Notes under the pieces: model-generated
Told to the model about the DNA's origin: nothing
The model's input: only the letters and a program-made list of their open reading frames with translations
The model's database searches: none
Program-made: the position numbers and the translations under genes
NCBI RefSeq assembly: GCF_030687145.1
Contig: NZ_CP117460.1
Coordinates: 3,348,001 to 3,412,000, forward strand
DNA: 64,000 nt
DNA from: Pseudomonas sp. FP1742
GTDB taxonomy: Bacteria > Pseudomonadota > Gammaproteobacteria > Pseudomonadales > Pseudomonadaceae
Reading direction: 5' to 3'
Shown: positions 46,439-55,854 of the stretch, one piece after another
How positions within the stretch are numbered: position 1 is the first letter of the stretch
Layout of the letters: each line of letters starts with the position of its first letter

Positions 46439-46466
46439 GGAACCCAACGCTGGAAAGTGCCACACA
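46439..46466 (+). promoter_or_regulatory. hrp box of the hrpJ operon
   Basis: GGAACC-N15-CCACACA, a perfect match to the HrpL promoter consensus, ending 36 bp before the hrpJ start codon. Confidence 0.93.
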
Positions 46467-46502
46467 GAACACACCTAGACTCTTTCATGGCGTTCCTTAT
46501 TT

Positions 46503-47612
46503 ATGAAAATCGGCGCTTATAACGACACGCCTGCAATACCGGATTTCATTCCTGCGCCCGCCCCCAAGGGAGAACTCGTGGAGGTCCCCAGAAATCCGTT
46601 GCTGGACTCCATGGAAGAAATCGGCATGAAGTTCAGCGAGAGTGTCGAACGGCATTCCAAGAGTATCGACGAACGCCACGTCCAGACCTCCCATGCGCCG
46701 AACCGTCTGGAGCGAATCGAGAAGCTGACCGAGCTCTATCGACTGCTCGATCATCCTGATCAACCAAGCCTGGAACAACAGGCCCGGCGCATGCAGATGC
46801 TGCTGCAACAGCAGCCTTCGATGCAGGCGATGCTGGCACTGACTCAGGATGATCCGGCACGCACCGACATCGTTTTGCAGCAAACCCTGCGCCTGGCAAC
46901 CGCCAGTGGCGACGACAAAGAAATCGCTGACGTACAGACGGCTATCGAAGAATTGCGAGCGTTACACGGCGACAAGATTCGCGCCGGGTTGAACACCGCC
47001 AGCGCCATCGCCTTGTTCAGTCAGGACGCCGACCAACGCAAGCTCATTCGTCAGCTCTATTACAAAGCCATCGTCGGCCAGCAACCGCTGTCCGTTCTGC
47101 TGGAGTCGCTGTTCGAACGCTTCAACGAAGAACAATTTCCCCGGGTGCTGCGCACCCTGCAACGGGCGCTGGCCGACGACATTGCGGCCATGGCACCGTC
47201 GTTACCCGGCGCGGCATTACGCTCGATGTTGCGTGGCCTGAGCGCCTCCAGCCAGTTGAGCAATATGCTGCAAATCTGTCGCGAGCTGCTGGAGCGACTC
47301 GCGCAGAAGAACGCTACCGGCAAGATGACCACCCTGCAGTTGGCCCGGCGGATCGTGCGGTTCTGCGGCAATGGTTTCTTTGCCCGTGACCTTTCCTCCC
47401 TGACCGAAGAAACCGTTGGCCGCGATCAGCGCCTGCAACCGATTTTCCTAAATGGCCTGTTGTCGTTGTTACAGCGTTTGCCGTTGCCGGTATGGAAAGA
47501 CAACAAGACCCGGCAGAACTGCCTTCGGTTGATGCTGGGGTTGATGGACGAGGTATCCCGACAGGAACGCAAAACACTCGGGCTTGCCGATGGACAGGGG
47601 CAGCCCAAGTGA
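46503..47612 (+). CDS. hrpJ: T3SS gatekeeper HrpJ (SctW, YopN/TyeA family)
   Basis: The 369-aa protein is the HrpJ/YopN-type plug that controls the switch from translocator to effector export at the base of the secretion system and is itself secreted. The N-terminal region is Pro-rich; LERIEKLTELYRLLDHPDQPSLEQQARRM (quoted in part) and later helical blocks match the HrpJ family, with a TyeA-like C-terminus. It heads the large export-apparatus operon behind a perfect hrp box. Its stop shares one base with the hrcV start. Confidence 0.9.
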   Translation: MKIGAYNDTPAIPDFIPAPAPKGELVEVPRNPLLDSMEEIGMKFSESVERHSKSIDERHVQTSHAPNRLERIEKLTELYRLLDHPDQPSLEQQARRMQMLLQQQPSMQAMLALTQDDPARTDIVLQQTLRLATASGDDKEIADVQTAIEELRALHGDKIRAGLNTASAIALFSQDADQRKLIRQLYYKAIVGQQPLSVLLESLFERFNEEQFPRVLRTLQRALADDIAAMAPSLPGAALRSMLRGLSASSQLSNMLQICRELLERLAQKNATGKMTTLQLARRIVRFCGNGFFARDLSSLTEETVGRDQRLQPIFLNGLLSLLQRLPLPVWKDNKTRQNCLRLMLGLMDEVSRQERKTLGLADGQGQPK

Positions 47613-49705
47613 TGAACAAGCTAATTTATTGGCTCAACCGACTGGCCATTTCGGCGATGCGCCGTACCGAAATCGTCGGCGCGTTCATGGTCATGGCCAT
47701 CGTCTTCATGATGATCCTGCCCTTGCCCACCGGACTGGTGGACGTACTGATCGCGCTGAACATCTGCATCTCGTCCTTGCTGATTGTGCTGGCCATGTAC
47801 CTGCCACGGCCGCTGGCGTTTTCGACGTTCCCGGCCGTGTTGCTGCTGACCACCATGTTTCGCCTGGCCCTGTCCATCGCCACCACGCGCCTGATCCTGC
47901 TGCAACAGGACGCCGGACATATCGTCGAGGCATTCGGCAGCTTTGTGGTGGGCGGCAACCTGGCGGTCGGTCTGGTGATTTTCCTGATTCTGACCATCGT
48001 CAACTTCCTGGTTATCACCAAGGGTTCGGAGCGTGTGGCGGAAGTGGCTGCGCGCTTTACCCTGGACGCGATGCCCGGTAAACAAATGTCCATCGACAGT
48101 GACCTGCGCGGCGGGCTGATCGATGTCCGCGAGGCCCGCCAGCGACGCGAGCAGTTGACCAAGGAGAGTCAATTGTTCGGGGCCATGGACGGTGCGATGA
48201 AATTCGTCAAGGGCGATGCCATCGCCGGCCTGATCATCGTGTTCATCAACCTGATCGGCGGCTTCTCGATCGGTGTGCTGCAGAACGGCATGGAACCAGC
48301 GGATTCGATGCACCTGTATTCGGTGCTGACCATCGGTGACGGCTTGATCGCGCAAATCCCCGCCCTGCTGATTTCCCTGACCGCCGGCATGATCATCACC
48401 CGGGTGGCCCCCGACAGTCAGTCCCTGGACCTGAATATCGGCCGCGAAATCGCCGAACAGTTGACCAGCCAGCCAAAGGCCTGGGTCATCTCCTCGGTGG
48501 GGATGCTCGGCTTTGCGGCCATCCCCGGCATGCCCAGCCTGGTGTTCATCACCATCAGCATGCTGTGCCTGGCCAGTGGCTTGATCCAACTGTTGCGCGC
48601 CAGCCATAAAAACACCCAACAGGCCAACGCCGGAGAAGAGCGACTCAAGAACCCCGAGCTGAATGGCCGTGAAGACATCCGCCGTTTCAACCCGTCACGG
48701 GCCTATCTGCTGCGCTTCCACGCCAGCCATCAGGGTAGCCGCGAAGTCGAGCAATTGATCCAGACGATCCGCCAACGGCGCAACACCCTGGTTCATCGTT
48801 TTGGCCTGACCCTGCCCTCGTTCGACATTGAATTCGACGAGCAGCAAAAAACCGACGAATTTCTGTTCAGCGTGTATGAGGTTCCACTGATCCGCGCCAG
48901 TTTCGCCACGCAAAAACTGGCCGTGGATTACCGTCACGTCAATGAAGACGATGGCGGTGAACCGGGCACGCCCGAGCGCGATGAAAGCCAGTGGTTCTGG
49001 TTCGATCCAGAGCATCCCATTCTGCTGCGCGATGACGTTGAAGGAGCCAGTTGCGAGGCATTGATTCTTGAACGCATGAACCGCGCCTTCCAGTCCACGG
49101 GGCCGCAATTCATCGGCTTGCAGGAAACCAAGGCGATTATCGGCTGGCTCGAAAGCGAGCAACCTGAACTTGCCCAGGAGCTGCAACGGACCTTGCCCCT
49201 GGCGCGTTTTTCGGCGGTGCTGCAACGGCTTTCGTCCGAACTGGTATCCCTGCGGGCAGTGCGCCTGATCGCCGAGACGCTGATTGAACAAGGCCAGCAT
49301 GAACGTGACTTGAGTGCCTTGACCGATTATGTGCGCATCGCCCTCAAGGCCCAGATCTGCCACCAGCACAGTGAAAGCGGAATCATGCACGCCTGGCTGG
49401 TGACACCGGAAACCGAGGTGCTGCTACGCGACGCGCTACGCCAGACCCAGAGCGAATCCTATTTCGCCCTCGAACAGGAACTGGCCGGCGCCTTCGTCGA
49501 ACAACTGCGCGAAGCCTTTCCATTGCGGGCCAGACCGGCGCCGGTGCTGCTGGTTGCCCAGGATTTGCGCAGCCCGATGCGCAGCCTGCTGCAGGATGAT
49601 TTCAATCATGTTCCGGTCTTGTCCTTCGCCGAGCTGTTATCCACGGTGCAGGTCAACGTCCTGGGGCGCATCGACCTGGAAGAGGCCCAGGCCTTAATGG
49701 CCTGA
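47612..49705 (+). CDS. hrcV: T3SS export gate protein HrcV (SctV)
   Basis: The 697-aa inner-membrane protein of the FlhA/SctV family has about eight hydrophobic segments in the first 330 residues, including the FHIPEP-like region STFPAVLLLTTMFRLALSIA and GKQMSIDSDLRGGLIDVREA, then a cytoplasmic domain that forms the nonameric export gate ring. ATG 47612 overlaps the hrpJ stop (TGATG); the frame stays open upstream inside hrpJ but is not conserved. The usual length supports an intact gene. Confidence 0.95.
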   Translation: MNKLIYWLNRLAISAMRRTEIVGAFMVMAIVFMMILPLPTGLVDVLIALNICISSLLIVLAMYLPRPLAFSTFPAVLLLTTMFRLALSIATTRLILLQQDAGHIVEAFGSFVVGGNLAVGLVIFLILTIVNFLVITKGSERVAEVAARFTLDAMPGKQMSIDSDLRGGLIDVREARQRREQLTKESQLFGAMDGAMKFVKGDAIAGLIIVFINLIGGFSIGVLQNGMEPADSMHLYSVLTIGDGLIAQIPALLISLTAGMIITRVAPDSQSLDLNIGREIAEQLTSQPKAWVISSVGMLGFAAIPGMPSLVFITISMLCLASGLIQLLRASHKNTQQANAGEERLKNPELNGREDIRRFNPSRAYLLRFHASHQGSREVEQLIQTIRQRRNTLVHRFGLTLPSFDIEFDEQQKTDEFLFSVYEVPLIRASFATQKLAVDYRHVNEDDGGEPGTPERDESQWFWFDPEHPILLRDDVEGASCEALILERMNRAFQSTGPQFIGLQETKAIIGWLESEQPELAQELQRTLPLARFSAVLQRLSSELVSLRAVRLIAETLIEQGQHERDLSALTDYVRIALKAQICHQHSESGIMHAWLVTPETEVLLRDALRQTQSESYFALEQELAGAFVEQLREAFPLRARPAPVLLVAQDLRSPMRSLLQDDFNHVPVLSFAELLSTVQVNVLGRIDLEEAQALMA

Positions 49706-50685
49706 TGGAGCACAACATGCTGTATGAATTGCGCGTATTAACCGGTTTACATCGTGGCGCGGCACTGCCCTTGTCCGGCGCCGAGTGGAGCATCGGTTCG
49801 TCAAGCGACGCCGACCTTGCGCTCTACGATACCGGGATCAAACACCGCCACTGCCTGCTACGGCTGGTTGACAGCACCTGGTCGCTGACCGGTCAGGAAG
49901 GCGTGGTCACCGACAACGAGGGGCACCGCGTCGAGGCGATTGCGACCTTGCAACCCGATACCCCCTTTGCCTTGAACGGCGTCTGGCTCTCGGTAGTCAG
50001 CGCCAACACCGACTGGCTGGAAGACGAGACCGTCACCGCCGAGCAAGCACCTCCTGACAAGCCTACGATCGTCAGTGAACAACCGGACGGTTCCCAAGAG
50101 CAGCCAGAACTGCTGTCCATGAACGCCCAACGGGATGAAACAACATACCCGCAGCCGCGCCGTCAGCCACCCTCACTGATCGCTTCAGTGTTGATGATCA
50201 GCGGTCTGGCGCTGTTTCTCGGGATCCTGCTGTGGGCATTCAACCGCCAGGCACCGGTACCCGCCGCACCGCCACCGGCCACCAAAGTGAAGCTGGCCGA
50301 TGCACAGGAAGTGCGCAAAGTCGTCCTGAAAATGCTGCAACAGCGAGACCTGCAAAACCGCATCACCTTGACCGAAGAACCGGGAAAAATCCTCCTGCAT
50401 GGCAACTTCGCCGAAGACGACTTGCTGCAGCTGACCGAACGGATGCTGCTGCGTTTCGAACGTCAGTATCAAAGCCCGATCCAGGTCCAGAGTGCCTTGC
50501 CGGTCGCGACACCGATCCTGCCGTTTACCGTGGCCCAGATCAGCAATGGCCGGCTGGCCCATATCGTCACGAACGATGGGCGCCGCTTGTTCCTCGGTGA
50601 TGAGGTCGACGGGATGCGTCTGGTGGAGATCAACGATCACCGGGTGATTTTCGAGGGTGAGCGCCGAGTCGAGTTGAGCTGGTGA
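49705..50685 (+). CDS. hrpQ: T3SS inner-ring protein HrpQ (SctD)
   Basis: The 326-aa protein has a forkhead-associated-like cytoplasmic N-terminus (LRVLTGLHRGAALPLSGAEWSIG, quoted in part; SSSDADLALYD), one membrane helix near 157-175 and a periplasmic C-terminus with BON/ring-building features. This is the SctD/YscD/HrpQ outer ring of the inner-membrane base. It overlaps hrcV and hrcN by one base each (TGATG). Confidence 0.9.
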   Translation: MEHNMLYELRVLTGLHRGAALPLSGAEWSIGSSSDADLALYDTGIKHRHCLLRLVDSTWSLTGQEGVVTDNEGHRVEAIATLQPDTPFALNGVWLSVVSANTDWLEDETVTAEQAPPDKPTIVSEQPDGSQEQPELLSMNAQRDETTYPQPRRQPPSLIASVLMISGLALFLGILLWAFNRQAPVPAAPPPATKVKLADAQEVRKVVLKMLQQRDLQNRITLTEEPGKILLHGNFAEDDLLQLTERMLLRFERQYQSPIQVQSALPVATPILPFTVAQISNGRLAHIVTNDGRRLFLGDEVDGMRLVEINDHRVIFEGERRVELSW

Positions 50686-52040
50686 TGCGTGAAGCTTTCG
50701 AGCGTTTGGAAGACTGGGCGCAGGGCGAGCGCGAACGCCTGCAACGAGCGGCTCCAGTGGAGGTTCACGGGCGTATCTGCGCGGTCAGCGGGATTCTCCT
50801 GCACAGCCAGATCCCCCACGCGCGCATGGGTGATCTGTGTGAAATCCACCGGGCCGACGGCAGTCTGGTCATGGCTGAAATCGTCGGTTTCGACCGCCAG
50901 AACACCTTGCTAGCGGCCCTTGGCCCGCTTGACGGCATTGCCATTGGCGCGTCGGTGAAACCGTTGTTCCAGCCCCACAGTCTGTGTGTCGACGACGGTC
51001 TGCTCGGCGCGGTGCTCGACGGTTTTGGACGCAACCTGGATGGCGACGGCCCCAGTGCGTTCGCCGATGCCGGCACACCGGGCGCCATCCCGGTGATTCG
51101 CGATGCCCCGGCCGCGACCGCCCGCCCACGAATAGAGGTGCCCCTGCCCACCGGACTGCGCAGCATCGACGGGATGCTGACCCTCGGCGAAGGACAACGG
51201 GTCGGGGTGTTCGCCGGCGCCGGTTGCGGCAAGACCACCCTGCTCGCCGAACTGGCACGTAATACCCCATGCGATGCAATCGTGTTCGGCCTGATCGGTG
51301 AGCGCGGACGGGAGTTGCGTGAATTTCTCGATCATGAACTCGACGAGCAGTTGCGCAGCCGCACCGTGTTGGTCTGCTCGACATCCGACCGCAGCAGCAT
51401 GGAGCGAGCCCGGGCCGCCTTCACCGCCACCGCGATTGCCGAAGGTTTTCGTGAACAAGGCAAATCGGTGCTGCTGATCGTCGACTCGCTGACGCGTTTC
51501 GCCCGCGCCCAGCGCGAAATCGGCCTGGCCAGCGGTGAGCCCAGCGGCCGCAGCGGATTACCACCCTCGGTATACAGCCTGCTGCCACGTCTGGTCGAAC
51601 GGGCCGGACGAACCCACGACGGAGCGATCACCGCCCTGTATTCGGTGCTGATCGAACAGGACAGCATGAACGATCCGATTGCCGACGAAGTCCGCTCGCT
51701 GCTCGATGGCCACATCGTTCTCTCCAGAAGGCTCGCCGAAAGCGGCCATTACCCGGCGGTCGATATCCTCGCCAGTCTCAGCCGCACGATGAGCGGTGTG
51801 GTGGGAACCGAACAGGTCAGAAGCGCCACCCAGATACGCAAATTAATGGCCGCGTATCAACAAGTGGAAATGCTCCTCAAGCTCGGTGAGTACCAACCGG
51901 GTCATGACCCTTTGACCGATTGTGCGGTGGACTCGCGCTCCGCCATCAATGACTTCCTGCAACAGTCACTGCGCGAACCGGTGTCCTTCGAGGACACCCT
52001 CGATCATCTTGCTCAGGTAACCGCCAATGTCCCACTCTGA
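50685..52040 (+). CDS. hrcN: T3SS ATPase HrcN (SctN)
   Basis: The 451-aa ATPase energises unfolding and release of substrates from chaperones. Walker A GAGCGKTT at residues 178-185, Walker B-type VLLIVDSLTRFA near 265 and GLPPSVYSLLPRLVERAG near 290 are canonical for the F1-like SctN/FliI family. ATG 50685 overlaps the hrpQ stop; a GTG one codon upstream is unlikely. Its 3' end overlaps hrpO by 14 bp. Confidence 0.96.
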   Translation: MREAFERLEDWAQGERERLQRAAPVEVHGRICAVSGILLHSQIPHARMGDLCEIHRADGSLVMAEIVGFDRQNTLLAALGPLDGIAIGASVKPLFQPHSLCVDDGLLGAVLDGFGRNLDGDGPSAFADAGTPGAIPVIRDAPAATARPRIEVPLPTGLRSIDGMLTLGEGQRVGVFAGAGCGKTTLLAELARNTPCDAIVFGLIGERGRELREFLDHELDEQLRSRTVLVCSTSDRSSMERARAAFTATAIAEGFREQGKSVLLIVDSLTRFARAQREIGLASGEPSGRSGLPPSVYSLLPRLVERAGRTHDGAITALYSVLIEQDSMNDPIADEVRSLLDGHIVLSRRLAESGHYPAVDILASLSRTMSGVVGTEQVRSATQIRKLMAAYQQVEMLLKLGEYQPGHDPLTDCAVDSRSAINDFLQQSLREPVSFEDTLDHLAQVTANVPL

Positions 52041-52488
52041 TGCAGACCAAGACGACTGCCCTGCCGGCGATTTCGCGATGATTGGCCAAACCGTCGACAT
52101 GCTGGTGCCTATTCGTCGGCAACGTTTGAGGCTTGCCGAACAGGCCTGGCGCCGTCAGCGCCAGGTACTCGATGAGATGCGCATCCGGCTCGACAGCTTG
52201 AGCAGCGAAACACTGCGCTTGCGCACGATCCATCACCAACGGCGCCTCGAGTTGCTCGAACAGTATCGCGACAAACCAATGCCGCTGACGGAACTCAAAG
52301 ATTCCCTAGCCGAGGAACAACTGTCGCTGCGCAGGATCGAGCGCAGCGAACAGGCACGCATCGCGCTGCAAAAGGAACACGACCAACAATCGCTCTGGGC
52401 TGAAGAAAGTCGCCTTGAAGTCAGCCGTCGACTGCGTGATGTGGAAAAGCTCGATTACTTGCTCGATCTTGCCCGGGAGGCGTCATGA
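52027..52488 (+). CDS. hrpO: T3SS stalk protein HrpO (SctO)
   Basis: The 153-aa protein is highly charged and almost entirely coiled-coil (RQRLRLAEQAWRRQRQVLDE, LLEQYRDKPMPLTELKDSLA), as in the SctO/FliJ stalk that links the ATPase ring to the export gate. Sequence divergence in this family is high, so the call rests on size, coiled-coil content and position between hrcN and hrpP. It overlaps both neighbours. Confidence 0.85.
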   Translation: MSHSDADQDDCPAGDFAMIGQTVDMLVPIRRQRLRLAEQAWRRQRQVLDEMRIRLDSLSSETLRLRTIHHQRRLELLEQYRDKPMPLTELKDSLAEEQLSLRRIERSEQARIALQKEHDQQSLWAEESRLEVSRRLRDVEKLDYLLDLAREAS

Positions 52489-53018
52489 ACCACGCCCACG
52501 CCCCGACCAAAACGGCCAACACCCGCCCTCAGGAAACACCTGGCCGCAACGAGTTCCCCAGAACCGCGCCCCCGTTCGAGCCTGTGAGCGAGATCCGCCA
52601 CGACGGTGAAGTCTTCGAGACGCTGATCAGCCCCGATCTCGGCTGGTTCTCCCCGGCACTTGGCGGATTCACCGGCGAAGGGTCTTCCCAGGGCTTCGCC
52701 GGCAGCACGCCATCGTTCGAACCGGAGTCTGGCGCCGCGACTTATAGCGCTCCGCTGTGGGATGCCCTCACACAACATATCGACGAACAACCACCGCTCG
52801 CCGATGACCTGCCCATCGAGGCTGTTTTCGAACTGCCGAACCTTGGCGAAGTCGCTGTACAGGTCATGCGCCAGGGCAATGTCATGGATATCGCCCTGCG
52901 TTTTGCCCAGGGCGATGCCTGGACGCGTTGCCGGGAAAACCAGGAATCCAGCCGCCGACTGTTGAGCCAGCGTCTCGGGCGGCGAGTCAAGCTGTCATTC
53001 GAACTGAAGGACCGTTGA
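52485..53018 (+). CDS. hrpP: T3SS needle/pilus-length and specificity-switch protein HrpP (SctP)
   Basis: The 177-aa protein has a Pro/Thr-rich N-terminal half and a compact C-terminal domain (EAVFELPNLGEVAVQVMRQG, SSRRLLSQRLGRRVKLSFEL) typical of the T3S4 switch domain of HrpP/YscP/FliK. Position after hrpO supports it. The short Pro-rich part is in keeping with Hrp1-type systems, where the pilus is not length-controlled by a ruler. It overlaps hrpO by 4 bp and ends 1 bp before hrcQ. Confidence 0.85.
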   Translation: MNHAHAPTKTANTRPQETPGRNEFPRTAPPFEPVSEIRHDGEVFETLISPDLGWFSPALGGFTGEGSSQGFAGSTPSFEPESGAATYSAPLWDALTQHIDEQPPLADDLPIEAVFELPNLGEVAVQVMRQGNVMDIALRFAQGDAWTRCRENQESSRRLLSQRLGRRVKLSFELKDR

Positions 53019-53019
53019 G

Positions 53020-54075
53020 ATGACCATTCAAGCACTCAGGCTGCGGCCGATGAAAAGCGATGAAGCCCAAGTGCGCGGACGTTTGGGTAAAGGCCTGACG
53101 CTGGACTTTCAGCTGGAAGCGGCCCGCGGCACGTTGAGCGTGCACCTGCTCGACACTGGCCCCCGATCGATCACCGGCAACGTCATCGCCAGCGGCTGCG
53201 GCCCCTTGTTATTGAGCGATGCGGAAGCCTTGCTCAGCCTGATATCCAGTTGCCCGGCGATGCTGCCGGAAAGTGACCGCAACCCGGAGGACAGCGCCTG
53301 GTATTGGCAGATCTATAACCAGTACCTGAGCCCCGAATTGCAGGCGCTGTTCATTCATCTGGAACCTGCGCAAACGACCCTCGATGACGGCCTGGAATGT
53401 TTGCTGGAAGCGCGCATCAACGATGTGCGGATTTGCAGCCAGTTACGACTGGCGCCGACCACCTTGCTGCGGCTGCTCGATCGAGGCAACTGGCGCCCAC
53501 CGCTGTCAGGCCAGGACAGTGACCTGCCCCTCTGCATCCCCTTCCTGCTGGGTCGTACCCACATGAGTGAAGCAGCCCTTCGCTCCTTGCGCCAGGGCGA
53601 CATCGTATTCCCCGAGCAAGCACTTTTCGCCCCGGACGGGCAAGGCCCCCTGCAAATCGGTGGCTGCCGTCTGAGTCTACAGATGGAGAGTACCAACCCT
53701 CCGCGTTTCATTGTCACCGAACTGGAAGAAACCGCCATGAATGCACCGTTTGATTACCTCAACCCTCCCAGCCTTGACCCCATGAACGCCCTTGAAGGTT
53801 TGCCTGATCTGGACACCTCCGCCCTCGGACAAACTCTCGCCAGCGCAGACCGTTTCGCCGACCTGCCGCTGGCGTTGACCCTGCGCATGGGCAGCGTCTC
53901 ACTCAAGCTATCGGAACTGCGGACTCTGGCCATCGGCTCGGTACTGACCGTGGAGGGCAGCACCGTGGGCAATGCCATGCTGTGCCATGGCGAACGGCCC
54001 TTGGCTCATGGCGAATTGGTGGATGTGGAGGGGCGTCTGGGTCTGCAGATTACACGCCTGGAACAACCGCGATGA
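53020..54075 (+). CDS. hrcQ: T3SS C-ring protein HrcQ (SctQ), single-gene form
   Basis: The 351-aa protein covers both HrcQa- and HrcQb-like parts in one frame; in P. syringae these are two genes. The C-terminal SpoA/FliN-type domain ([37 protein letters not shown]) matches HrcQb. An internal ATG at 53737, preceded by GGAAG at about 8 nt, could yield a separate 112-aa C-terminal product, as reported for SpaO/SctQ elsewhere. It forms the cytoplasmic sorting platform with HrcN and HrpO. Its stop overlaps hrcR by 4 bp. Confidence 0.9.
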   Translation: MTIQALRLRPMKSDEAQVRGRLGKGLTLDFQLEAARGTLSVHLLDTGPRSITGNVIASGCGPLLLSDAEALLSLISSCPAMLPESDRNPEDSAWYWQIYNQYLSPELQALFIHLEPAQTTLDDGLECLLEARINDVRICSQLRLAPTTLLRLLDRGNWRPPLSGQDSDLPLCIPFLLGRTHMSEAALRSLRQGDIVFPEQALFAPDGQGPLQIGGCRLSLQMESTNPPRFIVTELEETAMNAPFDYLNPPSLDPMNALEGLPDLDTSALGQTLASADRFADLPLALTLRMGSVSLKLSELRTLAIGSVLTVEGSTVGNAMLCHGERPLAHGELVDVEGRLGLQITRLEQPR

Positions 54076-54725
54076 GTCAGGGACAAATCGACCCGATGAT
54101 GCTCGCCTTGTTTCTTGGCGGGCTCTCGATGGTGCCGTTGCTGATGGTGATCTGCACCGCGTTCCTGAAGATTTCCATGGTGCTGCTGATCACCCGCAAC
54201 GCCATCGGGGTGCAACAGGTGCCACCGAACATGGCGCTGTATGGCATCGCGCTGGCGGCTACCCTGTTTGTCATGGCCCCGGTGTTCAACGAGATGGGGC
54301 AACGCTTCAAGCAATTGCCGGAACGGCATGAAACAGTGGTGCAAATGCAGGCCTCCGCCAGCCAGGTCGTCGAGCCGTTGCGGCTGTTCATGTCGCGCAA
54401 CGTCGATCCCGACATTCAGACCCACCTGTTGGAAAACGCCCAGCGTATGTGGCCGGCGGAGATGGCGGCCAAGGCCAGTCGTGAGGACATTCTGGTGATC
54501 GTCCCGGCGTTCGTGCTCTCGGAGTTGCAGGCCGGTTTTCAGATCGGTTTTTTGATCTATATCCCATTCATCGTCATCGACTTGATCGTCTCCAATATCC
54601 TGCTGGCTCTGGGCATGCAAATGGTCGCGCCCATGACAATTTCCCTGCCCCTGAAAATCCTTCTGTTCGTTTTGGTGGACGGCTGGACGCGCCTGCTTGA
54701 CGGTTTGTTCTACAGCTACCTGTAA
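54072..54725 (+). CDS. hrcR: T3SS export-apparatus membrane protein HrcR (SctR)
   Basis: The 217-aa inner-membrane protein of the FliP/SctR family starts at ATG 54072 ([20 protein letters not shown]) overlapping hrcQ. Signature blocks are [20 protein letters not shown] and [20 protein letters not shown]; four membrane helices are visible. It builds the entry portal with HrcS and HrcT. An in-frame extension into hrcQ is not conserved. Confidence 0.95.
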   Translation: MSQGQIDPMMLALFLGGLSMVPLLMVICTAFLKISMVLLITRNAIGVQQVPPNMALYGIALAATLFVMAPVFNEMGQRFKQLPERHETVVQMQASASQVVEPLRLFMSRNVDPDIQTHLLENAQRMWPAEMAAKASREDILVIVPAFVLSELQAGFQIGFLIYIPFIVIDLIVSNILLALGMQMVAPMTISLPLKILLFVLVDGWTRLLDGLFYSYL

Positions 54726-54758
54726 CCGCCCGCCTGCCCCCGAAAAATCGAGGCACTT

Positions 54759-55019
54759 ATGGAAATCCTGAACCTGTTCAAACAGGCCATGCTGCTGGTG
54801 GTCGTGCTCTCGGCGCCGCCGCTGATCGTGGCAGTGATCGTCGGCATCGTCACATCGTTGCTGCAAGCGGTGCTGCAATTGCAGGACCAGACGCTGCCGT
54901 TCGCCATCAAACTGGTCGCGGTCGGCATCGCCCTGGCCCTGACCGGGCGCTGGATCGGTGTCGAATTGATGCAATTGACCCTGCTGGCGTTCGGCATGAT
55001 TGCGCAGACCGGGCACTGA
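54759..55019 (+). CDS. hrcS: T3SS export-apparatus membrane protein HrcS (SctS)
   Basis: The 86-aa protein of the FliQ/SctS family has two long hydrophobic helices (MLLVVVLSAPPLIVAVIVGI and ALALTGRWIGVELMQ region) with the conserved LLQAVLQLQDQTLPFA between them. The size is standard. Located between hrcR (33 bp gap) and hrcT. Confidence 0.95.
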   Translation: MEILNLFKQAMLLVVVLSAPPLIVAVIVGIVTSLLQAVLQLQDQTLPFAIKLVAVGIALALTGRWIGVELMQLTLLAFGMIAQTGH

Positions 55020-55020
55020 C

Positions 55021-55821
55021 ATGCTCGAGCACGCCATCAGTCTGTTGTCCGACTCTGTCATTGCCCTGACCCTTGGCATGGCGCGGATCTACCCTTGCCT
55101 GCTGCTGGTTCCGGCGTTTTCCTTCCGCGAACTCAAAGGCATGCAGCGCAACGGCATCGTCCTGGCGCTGGCCCTGATGCCCATGCCGGGGATCCGCACC
55201 ACGCTGGTCGGGGTTGAATTCCATTGGCTGAACCTTTGCGGCCTGGCACTCAAGGAAGCGGTACTCGGCATGCTGCTGGGAGTTCTGCTGTCCATGCCGT
55301 TCTGGCTGTTCGAATCCATTGGCTGCCTGTTCGACAACCAGCGCGGCGCCCTGATCGGTGGACAGATCAACCCGGCACTCGGCGATAACACCTCTGAACT
55401 CGGATTCATGTTCAAGCAAGTGCTGATCATGCTGTTGATCCTCGGTGCAGGCTTTTCCAGCCTCACCCAAGTGCTGTGGGACAGTTACAGCGTGTGGCCG
55501 GCAACCCAATGGATGCCAATACCCGCGGCTGATGGATTCGTTGTTTACCTGAGCCTGATCGCGAGCATTTTCCGCTTCATGGTGCTCTATGCTGCGCCCT
55601 TGGTCGGCCTGCTGCTGCTGATCGAATTCGGCATGGCGATTCTCAGTCTGTACAGCCCGCAACTGCAAGTCTCTACCCTGGCGATGCCGGCCAAGAGCCT
55701 GGCCGGGCTGGCGTTCCTGGTGCTGTACCTGCCGATGCTGTCGTTCCTTGCCGAAGGTCGGCTCGACGCCTTGGGCGATCTGCGCCATACCCTGCCATTG
55801 CTGCTGCACCCGCGGCCCTGA
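55021..55821 (+). CDS. hrcT: T3SS export-apparatus membrane protein HrcT (SctT)
   Basis: The 266-aa multi-pass protein of the FliR/SctT family starts at ATG 55021, one base after the hrcS stop. Family signs are MARIYPCLLLVPAFSFRELK, FDNQRGALIGGQINPALGDN and VSTLAMPAKSLAGLAFLVLY. It completes the R-S-T portal. The frame open upstream lies inside hrcS and is not used. Confidence 0.95.
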   Translation: MLEHAISLLSDSVIALTLGMARIYPCLLLVPAFSFRELKGMQRNGIVLALALMPMPGIRTTLVGVEFHWLNLCGLALKEAVLGMLLGVLLSMPFWLFESIGCLFDNQRGALIGGQINPALGDNTSELGFMFKQVLIMLLILGAGFSSLTQVLWDSYSVWPATQWMPIPAADGFVVYLSLIASIFRFMVLYAAPLVGLLLLIEFGMAILSLYSPQLQVSTLAMPAKSLAGLAFLVLYLPMLSFLAEGRLDALGDLRHTLPLLLHPRP

Positions 55822-55854
55822 TGCCTTGAAAAACACCCTTGCCAGGAGCCATCG

